NCBI GenBank assembly: GCA_037833965.1
Contig: AP031351.1
Location: 13,528,501-13,592,500 of the forward strand
Length of the DNA: 64,000 nucleotides
From: Marchantia polymorpha subsp. ruderalis
Taxonomy: Eukaryota; Streptophyta; Marchantiopsida; Marchantiales; Marchantiaceae
Reading direction: 5' to 3'
How positions within the stretch are numbered: the stretch's first letter is position 1; every line of letters starts with the position of its first letter. This document shows positions 36,163 to 47,813 of the stretch, in pieces. The position numbers were made by a program, and so were the translations under genes. The notes under the pieces were generated by a model, which saw nothing but the letters and a program-made list of their open reading frames with translations, did not search any database and was not told the DNA's origin.

Positions 36163-37814
36163 TCTTTTTGTGTCGATGAAGCAACACACAAGAAAAAATG
36201 TGATAGAGGTTAACAAGAAGCTCAAAAGCTGCAATGTTTTTTTTTCATTACTCAAATTTTCATGGAGGTTCTAAAGATTCAGCAATAAATCATTGAAAGC
36301 ATCAATGTGGTCTTGAATTTTTGTACCTTTGACAATTTTAAAACTCATCAGTTTTAATGATGTGAAAAGTCGATTTGAAAATTCCTTCATGTTATACTTT
36401 CTTCAAAGCGTTTGAAACATAGTTCTCACAATCTTCAATTACTCAACTTGTTTCAACATATTCAGCTTTAATTAAAGAGTCATAATACTCAGAGCTTGAT
36501 ATTGAATCTCATTCTAATCTTCGTCATCAACATTTGAGTGTTTCGGTTTGAGAACCTTTTCCAAGCAGAATGCCTTGATCACATTTTTGATTTGTTGTTC
36601 CAATAGAAAATAGTCAGTACGGCAATCAAAACGTTCAACTCTAAACCTTGGTCCACCAACCTTAGATAACATCATAGATTTGATCATCCAATTTCAAATT
36701 TGAATGCATTCCAAAATGACTTCAACATGATACTCGGAAAGAAAACTTGATTCCTCACTTTAATCGTCCGAATGTAGAATTTCAGCCCCCCTTGTAACAA
36801 TTGGAACGGGTTTCACTCTTCGCTCCAAGCTACTCATGCCCATAAATCGCTCACATTGTTGACAGATTTCAACACTTAAACTCAAAATAGTCAAAAATAA
36901 AAGAATTTAGATTTGAAATCGGAGACCATTCACGCGTAGCTTACAAGTAAATCCATTAGAATGTGAAAATGATTTGTCAAAATCATCTTGGAGTAAAAAG
37001 TTATTAATACTAGAGTAAGGGAGTGTCAAAACTTGAATTTGGACATCCAAGTAAATCTTTATAACCAAAAAATTTCAGTATGTTTGTTTCCAAAACCGTC
37101 TTTTGTATCATGTGTTGAATCCGCTTGAAAACTACACTACCAAATTTGAGCTTAAACGGATCTAGTTTTCTTAGTCTAACATACCAAAATTGCCAAAAAA
37201 AAAACTAATTCTCTATTTGAATACCTTTTGCCAAGAATCTTCATATGGGTGATTTTACCTTGTGAATGGTACATGATACTTTCTTTGGTCTTCCAACCCA
37301 ATTAATCCAGAGCCCTGACTAGGTTGCTCGACTTCCATCCAAAATTTACTCAAATGCTAAATCCGCAGTTTGTCGTTGCAAACTCGCATTTCTAATCACC
37401 ATGCAACCACCATAATCGAATGTGATCCTAAACTTCAAACGGCCATAACTTCGCGATTCTTTAACCAAATTTAACAAAATTCATGTCAAAATGATTTTTT
37501 GAGAAAAGTAAATCAAGCCTATGTATGAAAAAATAGAAAATAAAATGATGAAAAATTTAAATCTTGAGAAATGAAAACTGTTTCTTTGACAATTGAGTAT
37601 AATAGATCTCTCTTCTTTCAAATTTCAAAAATCTCTTTGATTACTCCTAAAATTACCGTTCTTTTATCGAAATGTAATCAATGACACTGGCTACTCTTTT
37701 ATAGAGAATCAACCAACAAATACTTCAAATTGCGAGTAGAAATATTGACAGCGCTTGTGTACTCCCTGGTCTTTCAAAAATTGTGAAAATAAAAAATTTA
37801 CGTGCATTGAACTA

Positions 37815-37828
37815 CCTTTTATATCAAT
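37815..37828 (-). promoter_or_regulatory. Copia primer-binding site
   Basis: Minus-strand attgatataaaagg immediately follows the LTR end. It resembles attggtatcagagc, the initiator-Met-tRNA complement used by plant Copia elements, with a few substitutions. Confidence 0.7.
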
Positions 37829-38082
37829 TGTAAGTTCCAACAATCAAGATAATTTAACAGGCACGATAGTCACAACACCAAGATAACGTGGTTCCACTTC
37901 CACATGCTACGCACAGGGACAAGAATAGGATCTTCACTAAAACACAAGAATATGCACGGCCTACTTCTCTTTTCTATATAGGAAGAGATAATGTGAATAT
38001 TTTAGCTATACTAAGCAAAGTTAACTTCCCAAACGATAGTTATTGCTAAAATTGATTTATCAAAAATAGATTTAACTTATTA
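37829..38082 (-). repeat. Copia 5' LTR
   Basis: 254 bp, starting tg at 37829. The expected terminal ca at 38081-38082 has become ta. It is about 70 bp shorter than its partner LTR because of an internal deletion. A clear aatat target duplication abuts it. Confidence 0.9.
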
Positions 38083-40599
38083 AATATATTTCAATATATC
38101 TCATTTTTAACAAAAACGTATGTTGAAAAAATAAATTTAAGTTCATATTTTACAAAAAAATTTCACTTATTTATATAAATAGCAAATACATAAATTTTCA
38201 CAAGACTAAATAAATTACATTAATCAGATAAAATATCATTTACATTATTTTAACACACATAAATTCAAAAGTTAACAATTGAAATGATCCCAAAAAAAAA
38301 TTTGAATTAAAATACCTCAAAAAATACAGAGAAAATGTCTGACATTAAACTGAAAATGATAAATTCATCAATTATATAAATTGATGACTTGTATAATATA
38401 TATATCCTAAAAAAAATCTTAATTTTCACAAAAATTATCAATTTTAATGTCCAATATTTTTAAATAAATAAACCTCCAAATTATAGTCATTTGTTTGATT
38501 TTAATTGAATACTTTCAGAAAATATTTTTATACAAATTTTTATACCTATCATCAACAAATCTATCATCAGTTTGATAAACTTTTAAAATTTATACAAAAT
38601 GTTCAAACTGAAATGGTTATTTTAATTTTTAGTGAAATTTAATACTAATTTATTATATGTATCTTACAGTTGTTATTTAAATTATATGGTTGAATCTAAG
38701 ACAAATTACAAATGCAGACATTTATTGATTGGATGTAACTAATATTTCAATTAAATTAAATAGTATAATGAAAAAATTCTTGCGATACTTGTTGATAAAT
38801 GGTTTAAGTATACAATTAACTTAAAGTTGAGTAAAAAAGGTTGTATGAAATTTTCAACCTAAATGAAATTATAAAAAGTAAATTGAACTACGTCTTACAT
38901 AGATATAAATTATAAATAAGTGAGCCAATAAATTATAAAATTACTGTATTGACATTGCTAATGTGGTGAAAAAAATAACAAAAAATTTTTTGAACCTAAA
39001 TCAAATTTGACATGAAAATTTTTAATCAACAATTTTCTTGTTTTGAATGTCATTTGCGAGAGAAAAAAAATCAATCTAAATATACATGTGAAGAAAGTAC
39101 ATGATGATTAAATAATGGTGATCAAATACGATGTTGATCATTAAAAAATGTACTTAATCATTTAATCTACATTATGACATCATATTATTGATTTTCAGTT
39201 ATAGATTCTTAGAGTAAGTCTATATAAAAAGAACCATTTTGAGCGAAACAGTATTCAATCAGCTTATGGATATAAAGTGCATAGGTTTTAAGTTGATAAC
39301 TGAACAAAATATTTTTTTAAGTAAAAAATAATATTTAAATTCCTTTGAGAAGACAAAACACGTAATAATTTAAATCAAGTATCTGTAATTTTTTTTAACT
39401 ATGTTTTACACATATCAAAAACTAATTAGATGTGTAAATTTTTTATATAAGCTACATTAGATTAGTTGTATAATGAGTTTTGTGTTAAGTAATGAATGCA
39501 ATGTAATATTTAACTCTTATTTTTTAAATCTATATTTATGTAGTTCTCAATAAAATCCGGGATAAACAGGCAAAATTATCTTAAATTGGATTTTAATTTA
39601 TTCTATTAGATTTTTAAAAAATATTTAGGAAGAAATCAAAAGACTATCAAGTTGAAATTTAAATCATTTGAATGTAATATACATAATCAAATCTATATAT
39701 TTTTATTGTGATTTTGAAATGGAATAATATACATATATATTTTTTTATTTTGAATTAATATATATATACTGCATGATATTATTTATATATATACAATCTA
39801 GAAGTAGTTTGTTGATCTTTGATAAAGTTCAAGTGATGCAATCTTGTCAACTGTTTTAAAAAAATAAGAAATCTGTTCAGATACAAAGAATAAAGTTAAT
39901 TTTGTGAGTGCGCAAGGAATATTTTTTTCTACTTTAGCTCTCAAGATGTACATCTAAAGCATCACCCTGTGTGATGAGAAAACATTAAAAAAAACAAACA
40001 CCAATGACAATAATATTTCCCTGAATGTTAGAGTTCAAGGCGTGAAATAATTCAATTCAAATATTTAACAAAAAGCAAAATACTCAACATCACCTTCATT
40101 GTTTAATGATTAAATGAAGACACAATGATACAAAATCAAGTCAATAACTATCACATCAACGATGATCTTGTACATGTCAAATTTGTATAGATGAAGAAAT
40201 TTAATAGTGTATGTGACTATGATGATTTTAATAGATTTTCATGCACCTTGTCCCTTCATGACTTCCGCTCACTTACTACTACTTAGTATGTATCTGCTTC
40301 ATGTATGTATCTACACCAAGCGCTGCACCGGAGATGGGAAATTAGGAATTAGCCCCGTAGTTTCTTCACTGGGATAATGCCAGCTTACAGATCTAATTTG
40401 ATTGTGTCCAGCCCAAAATCAATACAACAGTTCTACACAAGAACTTGAAAAAGAAGTTCGGAGTAAAAAGAGTTGAAATGTTGATCTATGTACTTGAATC
40501 TAAGTAGACTTGAAAAATGAGGAAGCAATCCTTAATGTCCATATGGCAAGTATGTGCTAAGTTAGCATTTGAGCTGATAATATACCTCACCTTGAACTG

Positions 40600-40717
40600 C
40601 ATTGTCTGTTGATACTAGAACATGTGTGACGTGTACCGTTGGAGGGGTTTCATTGGATAAAACAAAACTTAAAGGATTCTAGTAAGAAATTTAAGTTTTG
40701 ATGAGATTCCATCAAAT
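40600..40717. mobile_element. Relic end of the MITE-like family
   Basis: Similar in order and sequence to the right end of the element at 47444-47813: a gaacat..gac..gttgg block, tttcattggataaaacaaaa (against tcccatctgataaaacaaaa) and aagttttgatgagattccat, then caa. The left end was not found. Confidence 0.45.
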
Positions 40718-41419
40718 AAATACCTTGGTAAGGTAGTGTTGAATACACGACTAAAAGATTACAGTGATCTCGTGTGTCAGAATGTTTCTTCGGGATCGAG
40801 TAAATTTATATCTTGCCACAACATGAAATCAAGGAGTTAAGGCTGTTGTTTTGCATGTTCTTCACCGTCGTGTCAAAGCCATGTTTGACTTTTCAGAACA
40901 TGGAAAGTCCAAAAAGAACTACCAATTGATATTGGAGCTTGATTATTTTTAGCATCAATGATCCCATTATCCAAAATAATCTACTTGAACTCAGCGCTCG
41001 TGCCATACTACATGCTTGTTGTCTTGTGGACATGGCTATCGTATTTAGCAATGCACTAGTCTAGAATGTTTGATAGAAGAAACAAGCACTTGAAATTTTT
41101 AAATTTTCTTGTTTTTGATAGTAAAAAACACAAAATTTACCACAACATGTAATATAATTCCAAAGATATGATTGCGTTTATCACTTGAAAGATATTTTGA
41201 CATGAAATACACTGAAGTACATATCTATTAGATTTATTAAATATAAATTCATGTCTTGATTGATATTACTTAGTATAATTATAGTTGATTTTATGTATTA
41301 TCATTCTTTAAAATTGATCGTAGTTGTGAGTGACTTAAATTTGAATTTCAATATATAACTTTTGTATCATGTGACCGTAATTGTGCCGAATGGATTGTTG
41401 CTAGAAATGAAATCACAAT

Positions 41420-41509
41420 CTTGCAAGCTAGTTTAACTAGCTCGCAAGAATAGCGAGAATTTAGTTGATCTAGCTAGACACGCTCAAAGATCGTGTCTAG
41501 CTAGGTCAA
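41420..41509. repeat. Two adjacent hairpins
   Basis: First: arms cttgcaagctagtt (41420-41433) and aactagctcgcaag (41435-41448), one mismatch, 1-nt spacer. Second: ttgatctagctagacacg (41465-41482) and cgtgtctagctaggtcaa (41492-41509), one mismatch, 9-nt loop. Both carry the agctag core. Confidence 0.92.
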
Positions 41510-43883
41510 TCGTATATTTTTAAGCTAGTTATCACAAAGTTCAATTAACAATAGAACAATCATTTCAATCATGACAATAACGATAAATTTGTTTTGCACA
41601 TAATCTAAATTTACGACTACTATTCTTCAATTTGAATTGGCAATGAGTCATTTTCACAAACAATTTAAATGAAGATTTTAGAGTTGCTACAAAGTGTTCT
41701 ATATCCATGAACAATAAATGCAACATTAATTAAGAATCAAATTAAAAGATCTTATAATTTTGATTTACTTGATTAAATATGAATGTTTGTTTGCTGATGA
41801 TTGATATAATAATCCTTAGTATCAACTATTTGCATTGAGTAGAAAAAGATGTAGTAGAAAATTTAAATAGATCAGATTTTTTTAATCAATGACCAATATC
41901 GTGACGACAAAAAGTGTTGAACAAAGATTACACTAACAAAAATCAAATTTTTATTCAACTTTAAACATAAGTAAAAATCAAAAATATTGATAACTTAGTC
42001 AGTATTTTGATTTGATAATGATAGGTGAGTGATTGTAGTCAATTTTAAGAAGCTTTACACAATAAAACGTCAAATATTTTAACAAATTTAATATAAAATT
42101 TCACAATTATGGACAGAAAGGATTAATATTTATCTACAAAAATATTTCAACCTCAAAAGTTTATTTCATTGCTGCAAAGATTATCAAAGTATTGTAGTCA
42201 ACTTGAAAATTAGTTATTATAATGTTGATTGAATAATAATTTGAAAGTTGCAAATTGTAACACAAACTTTCAATGATCAATTACATAATTTTTTATAAGT
42301 AAATGATAACGTGGATCCAAAAACAAAAATATGAAAAATAAATTGGCATGTTTACCTAAAAAAATCTATTCAAATAATAATACAATCAAATTTTTTTATC
42401 TTAAGTTATTACATTTAACTTTAAAAAAATAATTGTGAAATATCAAACATCATATATTTATTCAAAAAAACCATGGAGCATGAATTAACAATGACAAATT
42501 TTATGATGAAAAATATAATGGATATTTTTGCATCTAGATAAGATTGCTCTTAGAAGAACCTGACTCTAGCTGTAAAGTTATTGTCTTGACAAATTTATGT
42601 AAGTTGTTTATTTTGATTTTCAACTTCACTTTCTAACTTTTTTTTTCTTAAAATTGCTTCACAAAAATTTTAATATCAATTAGTTATTCTATTACAAACT
42701 AACAACCACATCATATTGTATAAAATTGAATTCAAATTCCAACTTATTGATTTATCTTATTTCAAAATAGATGTTCTATCATAACTAAGCTTTGTGTTTG
42801 AACAGTTTTATTCAAAAATTATACATTAATTAACTTTTGTATTAACACACTTGAATTTGATACTAAATTTATGTTTTTGTTTCAATTTTTAATTTTCAGA
42901 TTTAGCTCAAAATAGATCATATTAATTCAACATTTGAGTTTATCAAAAATATCATTTAATAAATATATTTTGAAGGTACATCTTGAACATTGCAGATAAA
43001 TCTTGAAAATTATTTGTAATTGTTCAAAATATTTTATTTTAAGTAGATTTTATTTTACTTCACAATAATATTGTTCATTTTTTTTTACAGCCAAACCAAT
43101 TTGAAAGTCAATTCAACCAATTTTTAACTTAGGCTTAATACATTGTGCTGTTATACACTTTCTTTAGATCAAAATATATTCATCAAAACCTTTGTCAAGC
43201 TCTCGTAAAATTTTCACTTGGTTAAACATTTTAGCAAGTATAAATTTTACTTTGTGCTTTAGATCAAAATTCTCATATCTATTTTAAAATCAATTCGTTT
43301 TGTTTTATCTGTCATAATGACTTCATCAAACTATTCTGTCATTTCATTTCATGAACATATCTCAGTGAATCTAGTAAAAAACATCCATTTTTTTTCAAAA
43401 AAAATGATATTTTTATTAATGTATGCGGTTCTTTTTATCACATATTTTTATATTTTGACAATTTGTCTTTGACATCTATTTTCCACTTACACATGCATTT
43501 GTATTTTTGCCCATCACTACTTGTCTCGCCATGTCATGCATTTCAAAGATTCCATCTCATCACAATCTTACCATCTAATGCTTTTGGAATTTGCCATCTT
43601 ATGTTTCGATAAGTTAATACTTCATTGCCATCTCTTCTTCTCACAAACATTTATTTAAGTCATCGCTCATTTCCAAACTTGGTGAGTTTTTTGCTTCATG
43701 CTTCAATTACTATGGCTTATTTCAATTTGAACTTGACATTTTGTAAACTTATCTTTATTCCACTTAAAACCTGCTCACTCTCACACTTTCATGACTCTTT
43801 GTGGCAATTTTTTTCATCATTTCAAATTTATTTGCACCAACAATTTATCGTTAGTTAAAACATCTTTCTATCAATTATGTTTA

Positions 43884-44360
43884 CAAGTAATACCACCGTC
43901 TTATAAGCAAATTTCTCACACTAGAAAGACAATCTTTATAACATTTATTCTTCACTAGTATTATCATCTTCAAAGCAAATATTTTCCGTCTTCATAAAAA
44001 AATTTTCACACTAGTAAGACCATCTTCATAGGAATTTTTTTCACTCGTAATATCACCTTTGTGGAAATCTTTTCATCCTAGTAAGATAGTCTTTGTACTA
44101 TTTACTTTCACTAGTAAGATCATCTTTGTAGCATTTTTTTTCCAGTAGTAAGAACATCTGCGTAGAAGTTTTTTCTCACTCATTACGCCATCTTTGTATC
44201 ACATACTTTTCACTAGTATCTGTTTCATAAGCATATTTTCTTACTGGTAAAAATATCTTCTTAGAAATATTTTCTCATTAGTAGACAACATCTTTGTGGC
44301 AATTTTTTCCACTAGTAAGACAATCTTTGTTGCACCTTTATTCATTAATAATATCATTTT
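43884..44360. repeat. Degenerate minisatellite, about 34-bp unit
   Basis: About a dozen head-to-tail units with the consensus cactagtaagaccatctttg followed by tagcaattttttt. Clear units include cactagtaagatcatctttg (44110), cagtagtaagaacatctgcg (44143), actcattacgccatctttg (44178) and cactagtaagacaatctttg (44310). The copies differ by 10-30 percent by eye and unit length varies by a few bases. Confidence 0.88.
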
Positions 44361-46808
44361 TTTAGATGATTCCATAAGAAATATCATCATAATAGAAATT
44401 ATTTCTTCAAGCATTTTGTGATAATTGTTATCAAGATTTTTAGTTCTTTCTGGAAAAAAAATTTCACTTTTAAAAGCATCTTTGTAGCAGTTTACTTATC
44501 AATTTAATCCTTCTTATACTAACTAAAGTTCAACTTTTTGACTCATCTACTTTATATTGTTAAAATTTTCCACCTAGAAGCCGTGTTATTACAATTTGTC
44601 CTATTTTTTTAATAGGACATAACATCAATGACATGCTCAAAAATCACGATTTTGAATTATTGCTAAAAATATAAAATTGAAATTTTTTAGAAAATAAATA
44701 GAATAACAAGCAAAAATAGCTATAATTACAATTGAAATATTTTCAAAATCTCATGTGATCAAACAATTGGGCAAATTTAGAAAATGCGTTATTTTTTATT
44801 ACTGAATTTCAACATAAATATCATTGCAATGAGTTTTCAACTTTATTGTACACCTATATGAAACTAATAAGGTTCAATATTACACATAACACAATAGATA
44901 TAAAATAATATATTGATATTATCAATGATATTACTGCAAAGTTGTAAAATCTTATCAATCAAAGTAATAAAAATTAAATTCTTCATTTTTTGAGTTTATT
45001 CTCAACGTCATAACTTTTTTTCATATTTATTTTATTGTGATAAAAAAATCTCTTAATATGTATGAAGTGATTTTGTTCAAAATTTAATCTCTTGAAAAAC
45101 AACGTTTTTTTAATCATCTAGATCATGAAACATAACGTTGAGTGTACATCATGAAATTTTTTTAATTCAAATAAATGATGAAGACAACCATTTCAAATAA
45201 TAATTTACATCAAGTGTAAGATTAAAATTTTAAGTTCAAAATTTCAAGCTTTGTTGAAAGTATGATAAACCTTGACTTTAAATAAAATTTATGTCAAAGC
45301 AATTAAGACTTGTTCAGCAAATTAATAGGTATCATTCTAGTTGATTGATAATTCAAATTAATTAAATTTTGGATTTTAATTTTGGTCTTCTTAGTATAGT
45401 GGGACTTAACTCGCCCTCGAAGCATTTTATTAGGTTTTAATAAGAAATGTAATGCTCCCGTAGACATAAATAAAGTCAAATCATAATAATTGTTGGTGTT
45501 GAGTTTGTTATGTTATGCATTTAGTAAATCATCATATTTATTCTTGTATTCTCTTGTATACAAATGATATAAGAAAAAATGAAGATGACATACTCAATAT
45601 CAATTATTCCATATGACGGTAATGGTATGATCTTTCTATTATACTTGAACATGCAAAAGTTTCATGTGTTTTATTTTTGTCTTATTAATCCTACATGTGT
45701 ACTTTTAATGTCTTTTAAGTTCTTATTTGATATCAAATGGTTTAATTTTAAAACATTTTATGTTTTTTGATCTTATGCACTCATTCAATGCAATTTAAGT
45801 TTGGTATGATATATGACTATGATGGTATAGATTGTATATTAAAGAACAACATTTAACTTTTTTGAGATTGAACTTTGAAGTTTCAACAAGATTTTCAAAA
45901 TCTACTTTAAAACATCTGAAATGAATTTTCTTCTTTTTCACATCCAGTTTTTTATCATTTTAAACTTAGTAAAACTATATTGAATCATGTTAGTACATCC
46001 ATACACATCTAAAATATAGATATATTTCAAGAAATAAAACAACTAAATTGAGATTCAAATTAGCAATCAAATGAATTTTCACAATGAAATAAAAATACAA
46101 CACACTTTTTGACAATCTTATATGTATTGTCAAAAGAAAGATTAATTCATCAGGACATTAACAATTAAATTTTGCAATAAATTTTTTTTGCAAAGAAATA
46201 TAATGAAATATACTTGTATCTAACAAAAATATGTTTTACCAATTAAATGTATCACACAATTTTTGATTTAAAATTGTTTCAAAATTTAAGAACATTAAGA
46301 ATTATTTCATAAATTTATAACTTCATAAGACAATTGATTATATGACATTTTTGTGTACTAATATATTTAAAAAATGAAACAATTAAAAGATGTGTGATTC
46401 AAAAAATAGTTGAACTTTTGTTTATATAAATAAAACATGAAATCAAATCTATCTAAATCTTTCTAGTCATTAATATTTGTTTGATCTTGCATCGTCATGT
46501 CTTGGGAATCAAATATTTTAATGCAAATAATCTCATCAACACATTTCACATATTTTTTGCCTATTTAGATTGCAAATTAGATCTTTAAAATTAGAAGTCT
46601 TGTTCTAATAATCTTTACTTAGTTCAAACTAAAGTAGATTTATTGAATATACAAGTAAAATTGATTCATTGTGAATAATCTGTAATTGTAAAATTAGAAA
46701 TCTTTCTATTTGATAGATTATAGACTTGAAAGTTATCAATCTAAATGATTTGTAAAGCAAAATTATTTTTAAATGATATACATAAATTTGTTGGATTCAA
46801 GGACAAAT
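44361..46808. other. AT-rich intergenic DNA
   Basis: No coding or transposon domain recognised. Two small perfect hairpins are present: tgtcctatt (44597-44619) and ttttgacaat (46107-46135). Confidence 0.55.
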
Positions 46809-47054
46809 TGAATAGATGATAAGGCGAGAATCATCAATATTAAGTTAGTCAAGCAAACACACAAGACAGAAATATAACGTGATTCACTTTTTGGAGAGCT
46901 ACATCCACGGCTAAAGCTCACACTTTAGAGTGTGTACTAAAAAATGACTTGATAATATACATATACTTGGATTGTTTACCCCAGCACCAGCTATATTCCT
47001 AGCTATAAATACTTAGAATTTGAAATTACTCCGTAATCAGAGTAAAACTCAAAA
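46809..47054 (-). mobile_element. Solo LTR related to the TRIM LTR
   Basis: On the plus strand the landmarks match the TRIM LTR in order: gagaatcatca, gtcaagcaaacacacaagac, ataacgtgattcac, gctacatccacgg, then ctataaatac and a c(a)gagtaaaactca end. No partner LTR or interior is found nearby. Borders are approximate and no target duplication is evident. Confidence 0.55.
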
Positions 47055-47443
47055 AATTTAACCTTTTGAATGTCTTGTTAAGTATAAAGATGAAGTTAAG
47101 ACATTATTTTCTATGGAATATAAGGATATATTTTAGATGACTAACTTGTTTAAGACAATCTTAAGTACATGTTGATATCAAGATTGACATGATAAATGAA
47201 AGCACATCAACCTCAAAGTTTTAAATTATGTGTTCCAAAAAAAATGTATTTTAATTTTAATTGCAATATTCAGAAGAAAAAATATTAAGTAGATACTTTA
47301 TTTTTATCAAACGTTTTACTTACAAATCCTTAATTTTATGTGTGAAGACAAAAAATGGAAACATAAACTTATGTTTTGATTGCCTTGGATTGAATCCCAA
47401 AATTGTAAAAAACTTGTAAACATAATCCTGTATAAGGATATTA
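47055..47443. other. AT-rich intergenic DNA
   Basis: Nothing recognised between the solo LTR and the MITE-like element. Confidence 0.5.
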
Positions 47444-47813
47444 CTTGATGGGACTCCTTGGAAACTCAAGTCTCTTGAAAGAATCCAACAAGTTTCAATT
47501 TAACCGGTTGGACCTCATTTGACGGCCACCGTCCGCCATGTTTTTATAACCTATTCATTTGCTTTATAGAGTGACAAGTGTTCATCACTGTCATGGCAGA
47601 GTATTTTGACGACTTCTTTGAAGCCATGTCTAAGAAAAACACGGCCATCATGAATCTGAACCCTGACTTCATCTTTCTACTTGAAATAACACCAAATAGT
47701 ACTTGAACATCTTGACGGTGGGGTTGCAAGGCCGTCGATGGGGTCCCATCTGATAAAACAAAACAGACGATAGGTACCATCAAGTGCTTTGAGTTTTCCT
47801 GGATCCCATCAAG
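47444..47813. mobile_element. MITE-like element with terminal inverted repeats
   Basis: A 370-bp GC-richer segment bounded by cttgatgggactccttgg (plus aaactcaag) at 47444-47470 and, inverted, ctttgagttttcctggatcc (plus catcaag) at 47787-47813. The inverted ends match over about 27 bp with a few differences. It has no coding domain, which fits a non-autonomous DNA transposon. No target-site duplication is obvious, so the superfamily cannot be assigned. A related relic lies at 40600-40717. Confidence 0.65.

Larger units (their letters stand above)
32126..38087 (-). mobile_element. Decayed Copia LTR retrotransposon with target duplication
   Basis: Minus-strand element of 5952 bp (32131-38082) flanked by the identical 5-bp sequence aatat at 32126-32130 and 38083-38087. 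Read from high to low coordinates: 5' LTR, primer-binding site, gag with a mutated zinc knuckle, GAG-pre-integrase, integrase, reverse transcriptase, RNase H, purine tract and 3' LTR. Integrase before reverse transcriptase is the Copia (Ty1) order. All frames are broken by stops and indels, and G-to-A and C-to-T type changes look frequent, so it is inactive. LTR divergence shows an old insertion. Confidence 0.93.
38088..43883. other. AT-rich intergenic DNA
   Basis: Decayed repeat DNA with no long frames. Only a MITE-like relic and a hairpin pair stand out. A slightly GC-richer patch at 40250-40420 has no recognisable content. Confidence 0.55.
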
